DNA from: an uncultured Gammaproteobacteria bacterium
GTDB lineage: Bacteria > Pseudomonadota > Gammaproteobacteria > JAADHQ01
Assembly (NCBI GenBank): GCA_947258755.1
Contig: CAMYJO010000027.1
Coordinates: forward strand, 1 to 58,578
Direction: 5' to 3'
DNA: 58,578 nt
In this document: positions 9,009 through 16,320 of the stretch, piece after piece
How the letters are laid out: each line of letters opens with the position of its first letter
Position numbering within the stretch: position 1 is the stretch's first letter
Made by a program: the position numbers and the translations under genes
Notes under the pieces: generated by a model
The model's input: only the letters and a program-made list of their open reading frames with translations
What the model was told of the DNA's origin: nothing
Databases searched by the model: none

Positions 9009-9695
9009 ATGGCCAATCAATACTTTACAGCAGAAAGCATGGCTTTTTTACGTCAGTTGAAGAAAAATAATAATCGCGACTGGTTTAATGAGCGCAAAGA
9101 TGTGTATGAAGAAGTGATTCGTACGCCCGCGCTGCAATTTATCACCGACATGAGTGGTGACCTGGCAAAAATCTCACCGCATTTTTTGGCCCACCCGAAA
9201 AAAGTGGGAGGCTCACTGATGCGTATCCATCGTGATGTGCGTTTTGGTAAAGACAAGCGACCCTATAAAACTAATATTGGTATCCAGTTTCGGCATGAGC
9301 AGGGCAAGGATGTGCATGCGCCAGGTTTTTATGTGCACATTGAACCGGATGAATGTTTTGTCGGTGTCGGGATATGGCGCCCGGATTCGAGCGCGCTCGG
9401 CAAGATCCGAGATGCCATTATTGACCGGGACAAGTACTGGTTGGCTGCAATTAATGACAAACGCTTTATAAATAAGTTTGAGCTGGCCGGTGACTCATTG
9501 GTGAATGTGCCGCGTGGCTATCCTAAGGATCATGCCTTGATAAATGACCTCAAGCGCAAGGACTTTATCGCCATCACGGCAATGGAAGAGTTGAGTATCA
9601 GCAGTGCACGGTTCAAAAAAATGGTCGTGGATCGCTTTGCCGCTGCCGATGCCTATATGCAATTCCTTTGTCAGGCTCTCATGCTGCGCTATTAA
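9009..9695 (+). CDS. DUF2461 domain protein
   Basis: A 228-residue member of the DUF2461/TIGR02453 family. The N-terminal NNNRDWFNERKDVYEE, the central MRIHRDVRFGKDKRPYKTNIG and the HIEPDECFVGVGIWRP segments are the family hallmarks. No catalytic function is established, and it is predicted to be cytoplasmic. The length matches full-length members. Its last 57 codons and the sequence just behind them are duplicated at 11040-11219, on the far side of an inserted methyltransferase gene. Confidence 0.88.
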   Translation: MANQYFTAESMAFLRQLKKNNNRDWFNERKDVYEEVIRTPALQFITDMSGDLAKISPHFLAHPKKVGGSLMRIHRDVRFGKDKRPYKTNIGIQFRHEQGKDVHAPGFYVHIEPDECFVGVGIWRPDSSALGKIRDAIIDRDKYWLAAINDKRFINKFELAGDSLVNVPRGYPKDHALINDLKRKDFIAITAMEELSISSARFKKMVVDRFAAADAYMQFLCQALMLRY

Positions 9696-9726
9696 CGATG
9701 TAACATCAAAGATAATGCGGATAATG

Positions 9727-9829
9727 GAGTCGGGCCAGGCTAAACTTTTGAAATGACATGTATAAAGTCAAAGAAGCGGCGAATATTCTGGCTTAGAAGC
9801 TCCTTTTAATGCCAAAAAGATCACTTTAA
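9727..9829 (+). repeat. Direct repeat R1 flanking the FkbM locus (left copy)
   Basis: This ~103-bp stretch, starting GAGTCGGGCCAGGCTAAAC, aligns with 10948-11050 at roughly 85% with short gaps. Shared stretches include TGTATAAAGTCAAA and AATATTCTGGCTTAGAAGC. The two copies point in the same direction and bracket the AT-rich methyltransferase gene. Confidence 0.85.
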
Positions 9830-9902
9830 GGATGAAGTAACAAATAATATATTACTGATCCTAAGCAGACACCTTTTCTGCTGATACGGAACTAACATGT
9901 AG

Positions 9903-10013
9903 GGAGTTGTTGGCATAGGAAGCTATGCAGAACTGAAAGCTATAGAAATCCAGAGGGAAAAAACAAAGAAAGAGGAGCTTAAGGTTGTTATCAAGCAAGT
10001 ACGTGAGCTTTGA
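9903..10013 (+). pseudogene. Possible 3' fragment of a decayed gene
   Basis: A 36-codon open frame without a start codon ends at TGA 10011-10013. It translates to a Lys/Glu-rich helical tail containing KAIEIQREKTKKEELK and QVREL. Its composition is protein-like and unlike random AT-rich DNA, but I do not recognise it. It may be the remnant of a gene brought in together with the methyltransferase, or chance. Confidence 0.25.
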
Positions 10014-10073
10014 AATAATTTAAGAATGCGGCTGAGCGCTAGAGGGTGCATTAACTGAAGGTAGGAAGAAGAC

Positions 10074-10886
10074 ATGAAGAGGAAAACAGAAATAGATATT
10101 AACCAAGTCATACGAGAATTTCTAAACTATTATAGCGAAAACAAATTTAAGCCTGAGTTAAATGAACTAACTGGTGTTCTTCTACAAGAGTCTCTATCTG
10201 CTAGAGGGTATAACAACTTTCAAAATAATTATTTAAGCGGGGAAAGTTTCTTTATAGAAAATATTTTAGCTCCTTCAAATCCTAAATTATGCTTCGACAT
10301 CGGTGCAAATATTGGCGCCTACACCAAAGAAATCCTAGAAAAAACTCAAGCATCAGTTGTTTCTTTTGAACCCATGCCAACAGCATTTGAAATGTTAAAG
10401 AAAAACGTTGCTGACTTCGAAGGCAGAATTGTAGTTGAGAACAAAGGCGTAGGAGCAAGAAGTGAGACGTTGACAATACATTACAATCCAAATGCATTAG
10501 CACACGCCTCGTTTTCGGAAGATGTTAAGAATGTAAGCTATGTTTCGAATGAGATGAAGGCAGAAGTTCCAGTAACAACACTGGATGAATACTGCGCTGA
10601 AAACAGCATCACTGAAGTTGACTTTATCAAAATCGACACTGAAGGTTTTGAGGCGGAAGTGTTCGAAGGTGCTTTGCATGTCTTCGGTGGAATCAAACCT
10701 CGATTTATTCAAATTGAATTTAATTGGCATCAACTATTTCGCAATACGTCGCTTAACTACTTTGCTGAAAAACTACCAGATTATGAGGTGTATCAATTGC
10801 TACCAAATGGTTGGATTATCAGGGATCCAAAAGATCCACTTACGAACATCTATCATTTCTCCAATTTTGTCTTCGTTTTGAAGTGA
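10074..10886 (+). CDS. FkbM-family SAM-dependent methyltransferase
   Basis: A 270-residue methyltransferase of the FkbM family, which O-methylates sugars or polyketide-like hydroxyls. The SAM-binding motif I is FDIGANIG (residues 74-81), followed by VVSFEPMP, the TTLDEY motif and DFIKIDTEGFE, all typical of the family. Members often lie in O-antigen or glycan loci, but here no glycan gene is adjacent. The gene is clearly more AT-rich than its surroundings and is bracketed by direct repeats R1 and R2 and a partial DUF2461 duplication, which points to horizontal acquisition. An AGGAAG ribosome-binding site precedes the ATG. Confidence 0.9.
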   Translation: MKRKTEIDINQVIREFLNYYSENKFKPELNELTGVLLQESLSARGYNNFQNNYLSGESFFIENILAPSNPKLCFDIGANIGAYTKEILEKTQASVVSFEPMPTAFEMLKKNVADFEGRIVVENKGVGARSETLTIHYNPNALAHASFSEDVKNVSYVSNEMKAEVPVTTLDEYCAENSITEVDFIKIDTEGFEAEVFEGALHVFGGIKPRFIQIEFNWHQLFRNTSLNYFAEKLPDYEVYQLLPNGWIIRDPKDPLTNIYHFSNFVFVLK

Positions 10887-10947
10887 TGCGCCAATGATTT
10901 GGCAATCAGAAAAAGACAGAAAAAAGCAGAAAACGGGTCCAGAAAAC

Positions 10948-11050
10948 GGGTCGGACCAAGCTAAACATTTGAAATAACTTGTATAAAGTCAAAAAAATGG
11001 CCAATATTCTGGCTTAGAAGCTCCTAATTTAATGCCAAAATGATTACTTT
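10948..11050 (+). repeat. Direct repeat R2 flanking the FkbM locus (right copy)
   Basis: This is the right-hand copy of R1, starting GGGTCGGACCAAGCTAAAC. It runs straight into the duplicated DUF2461 3' end. A duplicate AAACGGGTC lies just upstream at 10931-10950. Confidence 0.85.
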
Positions 11051-11219
11051 GATAAATGATCTCAAGCGCAAGGATTTTATCGCCATCACGGCAATGGAAG
11101 AGTCGAGTATCAGCAGTGCGCGCTTTAAAAAAATGGTCGTAGATCGTTTTGCCGCTGCTGATGCCTATATGCAGTTTCTGTGTCAGGCTTTAACGCTGCG
11201 GTACTGATGATGTAACATG
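11040..11219 (+). pseudogene. Truncated duplicate of the DUF2461 gene 3' end
   Basis: From about 11050 to 11219 the sequence is nearly identical to 9539-9714. It encodes the last ~52 residues of the DUF2461 protein (INDLKRKDFIAITAMEE through QALTLRY) in the correct frame, with a few substitutions. An ATG at 11040 inside repeat R2 gives a 55-codon open frame ending at TGA 11205-11207. There is no ribosome-binding site, and the main domain is missing, so it is a pseudogene. The high identity shows a recent duplication. Confidence 0.85.
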
Positions 11220-11243
11220 AACCCGGTTATTCAGTTTGATGGT

Positions 11244-11828
11244 CTAGGTATATAACTTGTGGATGGTGATCAGTTCCGGTGATGCTTGTAGACCTTGTTG
11301 GTGGCTTTCAATATCTACTCTGAAACTGGATTTATTTAATGTCGATGCCCATGCCTTGATGGCTTCGGTTTCTTCACGTCCTCCGGCATGACCGGTGTAG
11401 GCGAGGACCGTAATAATACCTCCCTGGCAAAGCATCGGCAGGGCAGCTTGCAGTGCTGCCAGTGTCGTGCTGGTATTGGTGGTGCGTTGTTTATCGCTAC
11501 CAGGCAAGTAGCCAAGATTAAACATGACGGCCTTTATGCCACCATCATGTAGTTGCTCGGGTATGATGATGGGTAAGGTTTCATGCCCTGCATGACATAG
11601 TGAAACCTGTTTGTCGGCTTCATGTTCAAGCAGGCGTTGATAACAAGCATCCAATGCCTCCTGTTGAATATCGAAACCGTATACCTTGCCTTGTGGGCCG
11701 ACCAGTTGTGCAAGAAACAATGTGTCATGGCCATTGCCAACGGTGGCATCTATGGCGTTGTCACTATTGCAGAGTATTGCCCTGATGGATTCATGGGCGC
11801 GTTCGACGAGTGATGATTTAGAGGTCAT
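11244..11828 (-). CDS. MnmM (YtqB)-like class I SAM methyltransferase, PF06962 family
   Basis: A 194-residue methyltransferase of the family once called rRNA methylase (PF06962). The B. subtilis member YtqB/MnmM methylates nm5U at tRNA wobble position 34. Motif I is AIDATVGNGHDT (about 26-36), an acidic residue follows in GFDIQQ, and the diagnostic NLGYLPG motif is at 104-110. The ATG at 11828 (MTSKSSLVERAHESI) is preferred; a start at 11876 would add 16 residues inside the upstream gene. It overlaps the stop codon of the FAD oxidase gene by 11 nt, suggesting translational coupling. The tRNA role here is inferred. Confidence 0.85.
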   Translation of the reverse strand: MTSKSSLVERAHESIRAILCNSDNAIDATVGNGHDTLFLAQLVGPQGKVYGFDIQQEALDACYQRLLEHEADKQVSLCHAGHETLPIIIPEQLHDGGIKAVMFNLGYLPGSDKQRTTNTSTTLAALQAALPMLCQGGIITVLAYTGHAGGREETEAIKAWASTLNKSSFRVDIESHQQGLQASPELITIHKLYT

Positions 11829-12888
11829 TGTTCCAGTATCGCTTAATATCCGCTTCTGTAAAGTCAATTTGATCACCTTGCAGGAATTTGCTGAATTGTT
11901 TGGCGTAATAAGGAATCATCAGTGAGCCCTTGGAGCCAAAGCCATTAAAGATACCCAGCTGCGGGTGCTGTGGATGTAGGCCGATATAGGGTCGGGTGTC
12001 CATTGTGCACGGGCGTACCCCGGCCTGATGTCGAACAAGCTTAATGGTTCTGTTCTCACCGATTATCTGTGTCAGTGCCTGCAACAGTTCCTGTTTTGCC
12101 GTGACGCTCGCTTGTTCATCCAGGCCCTGCCACTCATAGGTGGCGCCGAAGCGGTATACATTATCACCGATGGGGAGTAGCCACTTGCCGGCATTGATGA
12201 TTTCATCGATATCGAGCTGATCGATTTTCAATGTCAGGATCTCGCCCTTGGCTGGTTTGTACGGCAGCCAGTCGAACCAGGGGTTGTTGCTACCCTGGTA
12301 GCCCTCGCAGAAAATCAGCCGTCGTGCTTGTAATGCACCGACGTGAACGGCATCCGAATTAATAAGAATGTCTTTATAATGTACGGTCTTGTGCAGGCAG
12401 GCACGATGTTGCATGAAGTATTCGTCAAGTCTGTCCAGCAAGGCGACTGTGTCCAGGTAGCCGGTTTGCAATTGTCGAAAGCCGCCGAGCGGCATTTGTA
12501 AGCCTGGATTATGTTCCTGTCGTGTAGTTGTTTCCAGGTAGGGCTGGTAATCGGGATCTGCGACCCGCTTTTGCCACAGCGGTATTTCATCAGTAGAGCG
12601 GAACAGTCTGAGCATGGATTTCTGATGATAAAAACGCTGAGAAAAATGTTGCTCCAATTGCTGGTACAAGCTGAGTGCAGTTGGTAGGTATTGTTCGATC
12701 TGTGCGGATAGCACCAGGCGTTTTCCGGTTACCGGGTTGACCAGTCCGGCGGCCATGCGTGATGCGCATTGCCGGTCTTCACGGCTGATTAGCATCACCC
12801 GTTGTCCTTGTTCGAGTAGTTGCCAGGCGAGCAGGCTACCTGCCAGGCCCTGGCCGATGATCAGTGTATCGTAGGCAGGCTCATTCAC
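11818..12888 (-). CDS. FAD-dependent oxidoreductase (DAO superfamily), MnmC oxidase-like
   Basis: A 356-residue FAD enzyme of the DAO/glycine-oxidase superfamily. The dinucleotide motif GQGLAG is at 12-17, and a second signature, GVRPCTMDTRPYIG with the closing GFGSKG, lies near the C-terminus, like the conserved end of the MnmC oxidase domain. The family oxidatively cleaves secondary amines. Overlap with an MnmM-type methylase suggests that it removes the carboxymethyl group of cmnm5U34 in tRNA and hands nm5U to the methylase. This is inferred from context; other amine substrates are possible. It is first in a minus-strand pair. Confidence 0.8.
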   Translation of the reverse strand: MNEPAYDTLIIGQGLAGSLLAWQLLEQGQRVMLISREDRQCASRMAAGLVNPVTGKRLVLSAQIEQYLPTALSLYQQLEQHFSQRFYHQKSMLRLFRSTDEIPLWQKRVADPDYQPYLETTTRQEHNPGLQMPLGGFRQLQTGYLDTVALLDRLDEYFMQHRACLHKTVHYKDILINSDAVHVGALQARRLIFCEGYQGSNNPWFDWLPYKPAKGEILTLKIDQLDIDEIINAGKWLLPIGDNVYRFGATYEWQGLDEQASVTAKQELLQALTQIIGENRTIKLVRHQAGVRPCTMDTRPYIGLHPQHPQLGIFNGFGSKGSLMIPYYAKQFSKFLQGDQIDFTEADIKRYWNNDL

Positions 12889-12906
12889 GCGCTGATGTGA
12901 GTATTA

Positions 12907-13293
12907 TCAGGCAAAGCGTTGTTGCAGGTATTTGATTATATCATCGGATTCATACATCCAGGTCTCAGCGCCAGTGCTATCGGTAACCCTGAGGCAGGGT
13001 ACCTTGATCTTGCCGCCACCCGCTAATAATTGCTGACGATGCTCCGGGTTGTGCTGGGCGTCGCGACGTTCGATGTTCAATGATAGACGCTTGAGCGCAC
13101 GTCGGGTCTTGATGCAAAACGGACAGGTCTTGAATTCATACAGAGTGAGTTGTTGTGTATCCTTGTCCACCTGCTGTTGTTGCGCTTCGGCTCGTTGGAT
13201 ACCTTTGGGTGTGGTGATCCAGTCTCCGAATAACATAATGGGTCCAATAATGGCGCGTAGTGTCTTGAAGAACAGGCGAATAAACCATTTCAT
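12907..13293 (-). CDS. Membrane-anchored glutaredoxin / GST N-terminal domain protein
   Basis: A 128-residue thiol-redox protein. An N-terminal hydrophobic segment (about 3-24, FIRLFFKTLRAIIGPIMLFG) anchors it in the inner membrane and is followed by a polar Gln-rich linker and a glutaredoxin-fold domain. The active site is Cys57-Pro-Phe-Cys60 in TCPFC, and the cis-proline loop is KVPCLR. A YESDDIIKYL ending is typical of this glutaredoxin/GST-N subgroup. It probably reduces mixed disulfides with glutathione at the membrane. The ATG at 13293 is used; a TTG two codons earlier is possible. It lies 18 bp upstream of the FAD oxidase and may share its transcript. Confidence 0.85.
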   Translation of the reverse strand: MKWFIRLFFKTLRAIIGPIMLFGDWITTPKGIQRAEAQQQQVDKDTQQLTLYEFKTCPFCIKTRRALKRLSLNIERRDAQHNPEHRQQLLAGGGKIKVPCLRVTDSTGAETWMYESDDIIKYLQQRFA

Positions 13294-13374
13294 ATGCAAA
13301 ATACCAGTGTTTTAATAATCAAAATAACAGGCCGCTGAAAGGCCGGCTGGCAATTTTAGCATTTTTTTTACTGT

Positions 13375-14556
13375 TTACACATATTGTCCGGCACACCAGG
13401 CCGAAGACCAGGCCCACTGAAAGTTATAGCCCCCCAGCCAGCCGGTGACATCAACGACTTCGCCAATGAAGTAGAGGCCGGGTACCTGTATACATTCCAT
13501 GGTTTTTGATGACAAGGCGTCGCAATCGACGCCGCCGACAGTGACCTCGGCGGTGCGGTAGCCCTCGGTGCCATTGGGTTTGATGGTCCAGTCATGAAAT
13601 TGTTGCGCTATTTGTTGAAATTGCTGATGTGAGATTCCCTGTAGCGGCGTGTCGGCCAGGGTGGTGTCGAGCAGGCTGTTGACGACTCTTTTCGGCAAAT
13701 GCTGGGCAAGTAAGGTCCGCAACATGCTGTTGGCATGTTCAATTTGCGCCTGTTTCAGTGCGGCTTCGAGGTCGATGTCGGGCAGCAGGTTGATGTGTAT
13801 CTGATCACCCGCCTGCCAGTAGGATGAGATCTGCAGGATCGCCGGTCCGCTGAGACCACGGTGGGTGAATAGGATGTTTTCTCGAAAGCTCTGCTCGTTA
13901 CAACTGACAATGGCGTCAACGGCGATGCCGGATAGTGGTGCGAAGCGCTGCTTGTCCCTGTCGTTTAATGTGAACGGCACCAGTCCGGCACATACCGGCC
14001 AGACCTTGATGTCAAATTGTTCCGCTACTTTGTAGCCGAACGGGCTCGCCCCCATAGTCGGGATCGACAGTCCGCCTGTGGCAATGACCAGTGACTGACA
14101 ATGGTAATCACTATAACTGCTGTTAACCTTAAAATGGTGATCGGATAATTTTTCTATGTGTTCTATGGTGGTGTTCAGGTGAATGTGGACGCCGGCCAGT
14201 TCACATTCGTGTAACAACATATTCAATATGTCCTTCGCGCTTTTGTCGCAGAATAGCTGCCCATGATCACGTTCATGGTATGGAATCTTATAGCGCTGAA
14301 CCATATTGATAAAATCCCATTGCGTAAATCGACTGAGAGCGGATTTGCAAAAATGGGGATTATGGCTAATAAAGTTTTCCGCGCTGACATCATAATTGGT
14401 GAAGTTGCAGCGACCGCCGCCGGACATCAGGATTTTCTTTCCGGCCTTGTTGGCATGGTCAAGAATGACAACATTACGATGACGCTTGCCGGCTTCAATA
14501 GCACACATTAAACCGGATGCGCTGGCACCGATAATGATGACATCGGCTTTTTTCAT
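13375..14556 (-). CDS. HI0933/YhiN-family flavoprotein
   Basis: A 393-residue FAD-binding protein of the HI0933 (YhiN, BaiN-like) family. The N-terminal GASASG dinucleotide motif (10-15), the AGKKILMSGGGRCNFTN signature (37-53) and the C-terminal GLYFIGEVVDVTGWLGGYN are diagnostic. Family members are oxidoreductases of mostly unknown physiological substrate; a few reduce enone bonds. It is cytoplasmic. The protein is full length and starts at ATG 14556. It is upstream of the glutaredoxin gene in the same direction but separated by ~80 bp, so co-transcription is uncertain. Confidence 0.92.
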   Translation of the reverse strand: MKKADVIIIGASASGLMCAIEAGKRHRNVVILDHANKAGKKILMSGGGRCNFTNYDVSAENFISHNPHFCKSALSRFTQWDFINMVQRYKIPYHERDHGQLFCDKSAKDILNMLLHECELAGVHIHLNTTIEHIEKLSDHHFKVNSSYSDYHCQSLVIATGGLSIPTMGASPFGYKVAEQFDIKVWPVCAGLVPFTLNDRDKQRFAPLSGIAVDAIVSCNEQSFRENILFTHRGLSGPAILQISSYWQAGDQIHINLLPDIDLEAALKQAQIEHANSMLRTLLAQHLPKRVVNSLLDTTLADTPLQGISHQQFQQIAQQFHDWTIKPNGTEGYRTAEVTVGGVDCDALSSKTMECIQVPGLYFIGEVVDVTGWLGGYNFQWAWSSAWCAGQYV

Positions 14557-14656
14557 TATTCTGCCTTGTTATATGATCCCGATATTATATGATACCTTAG
14601 AAGCCTAAGCTTTAGACAGTACATTTGATCCGTGCACGATCAATCAGGAGGATGAT

Positions 14657-15118
14657 ATGTTTACAGAACTAGACCAGGTTAGCATATTCACCGGACTGAC
14701 ATATGAACAACTGGAAAATATATCCAGTTTCTGTACACGGCAAATGCATGATGATGGCGATATGCTGATAGAAGAAGGCGATCATGGCGACGCCGATCTA
14801 TTTGTACTGCTGGGAGGCACTGTGGAAATCGTTTCCAGTAATGCCGCGACAACCAGTAATGAGGTAGTGCTATCCCGTGAAGATAAGGATATTTTTGGTG
14901 AAATCAGTTGGCTTACAAATGCGAAGCGCACGGCGGGGGTGCGTTGTAATAATAATGTCGAGTCCATACGTATTAACGGCCATGGTTTGATGGCGTATTT
15001 GCAGCAGGATACCGAGGCTGGATTTCAGGTGACACTGCAGATTGCCAAGCTGTTGGCCCATCGTATGGAGGAAAGCAATTTGTTGTTAAAACAGTTGCTA
15101 TGGAATCGGGGTATTTAA
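14657..15118 (+). CDS. Cyclic nucleotide-binding-domain protein
   Basis: A 153-residue protein consisting of one cNMP-binding (CAP_ED) domain, with IFTGLTYEQLENI at the start and FGEISWLTNAKRTAGVRC as the phosphate-binding cassette, followed by a C-terminal helix. There is no DNA-binding domain, so it is a ligand sensor or scaffold rather than a Crp-type regulator. The Arg of the PBC (KRTAG) is retained, but an upstream Glu-to-substrate contact cannot be judged. The CAGGAGG ribosome-binding site is strong. The next gene (LpxR-like) starts 14 bp downstream, so the two are likely one operon. Confidence 0.85.
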   Translation: MFTELDQVSIFTGLTYEQLENISSFCTRQMHDDGDMLIEEGDHGDADLFVLLGGTVEIVSSNAATTSNEVVLSREDKDIFGEISWLTNAKRTAGVRCNNNVESIRINGHGLMAYLQQDTEAGFQVTLQIAKLLAHRMEESNLLLKQLLWNRGI

Positions 15119-15132
15119 TAAGGATTGATATC

Positions 15133-16182
15133 GTGCGCGTTTTTCCTCTTATTGCTTTGCAACGTCTATTAGAAACCAGTTCAAAGCTAGCTGGGCTATT
15201 ATTTTTCAGCGCCGCTGTGCTGGCGGCGCCGCAACGTGATCGTGGCGTCGGCATGTATTTTGATCAGGATCTGTTCGTGCCTTTTCTGAATCAGGACAGG
15301 GACTACACGATGGGGCTGGCATTAGAGTTTTTCTGGGACAAGCAAGATGGTATTTATCCGCTCGATGGCATGGTCGGGCGCGTTGGCAGATGGATGGGTC
15401 TTGGTAATGCGGACGACAATATCGTTACCAGTTTCATTGTTGGCACGGTCAATTACACTCCTGATGATCTGGCCGTTTCCACGCCGATACTGGATGACAG
15501 GCCTTATGCGTCACTATTATATCTTGGCAACAAGCGTGTGCGCGCCAGCAAGTCCAGTGCGGTGGCAGCAGAGGCATTGATCGGTGTGCTTGGCACGGAT
15601 GTCGCAAAAGAATCGCAAGAGCTACTGCATGGCTGGTACCGTGAAATTGCCAATACCGATGAGCCAGTCGACCCAAAAGGCTGGGGTAACCAGATATCAG
15701 ATGGCGGCGAGTTGACGATGCGGCTGCGCTTTTCCAATTCACGCCTGCGTGCTGAGTCGCCAGGCACATGGGACCTTGCTACCACCTGGGCTTTGTCATT
15801 GGGATACCAGACCAATGCCAGTTTCGGTATTTCCGGACGCTATGGCCGCATCAGTAGTGCCTTTTGGAGCATACCCTTTGACCCGGTTAATCGTGGTAGT
15901 TTTCTGCCGTCATTATCGGATGATGAAGTATATGTCTGGGCCGCCTACCGTGCGCGTCTGGTGGGCTATGATGCGTTGTTGCAAGGCCAGTTTCGCGATA
16001 GTGAATTTGAATTCGATGGAGATGAAATTGAGCGTTTGTTGCATGAGGGTGCTATCGGTGTGACCGCAGCACTAGGGCAGGCGCAAATGACATTTTCCAT
16101 CAATGCGAAATCCGCAGAATTTAAACAATCGAAGCAGCGCGAGCATCTATGGGGTAGTCTAAATCTGATCTACCATTTCTGA
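15133..16182 (+). CDS. LpxR-family outer-membrane lipid A 3'-O-deacylase-like protein
   Basis: A 349-residue protein of the LpxR/DUF2219 family. A signal peptide (about 1-31, ending VLAA) is followed by a predicted 12-strand barrel ending in Phe (LIYHF). LpxR removes the 3'-acyloxyacyl chain of lipid A at the outer membrane. Here the active-site box reads DQDLF (Asp44-Gln45-Asp46), so the Asn expected before Asp is Gln. A candidate catalytic His166 lies in ELLHGWY, and DDRPYASLLY is the usual second motif. The GTG at 15133 has an AAGGA ribosome-binding site; an ATG at 15100 overlaps the upstream gene and would spoil the signal peptide. Confidence 0.82.
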   Translation: MRVFPLIALQRLLETSSKLAGLLFFSAAVLAAPQRDRGVGMYFDQDLFVPFLNQDRDYTMGLALEFFWDKQDGIYPLDGMVGRVGRWMGLGNADDNIVTSFIVGTVNYTPDDLAVSTPILDDRPYASLLYLGNKRVRASKSSAVAAEALIGVLGTDVAKESQELLHGWYREIANTDEPVDPKGWGNQISDGGELTMRLRFSNSRLRAESPGTWDLATTWALSLGYQTNASFGISGRYGRISSAFWSIPFDPVNRGSFLPSLSDDEVYVWAAYRARLVGYDALLQGQFRDSEFEFDGDEIERLLHEGAIGVTAALGQAQMTFSINAKSAEFKQSKQREHLWGSLNLIYHF

Positions 16183-16320
16183 AGCGGCAGTTGCAGGTTG
16201 ACACAAAAAAGCTATTCAGGTGAATCAATCCCGGCTGTCATCGCGAGGGCAAAGGGGCATTCAATTGGCGAATAAATAACACGACCCTGACTGTTTGAGT
16301 GTCGCTTGGCTCTGTACAAA

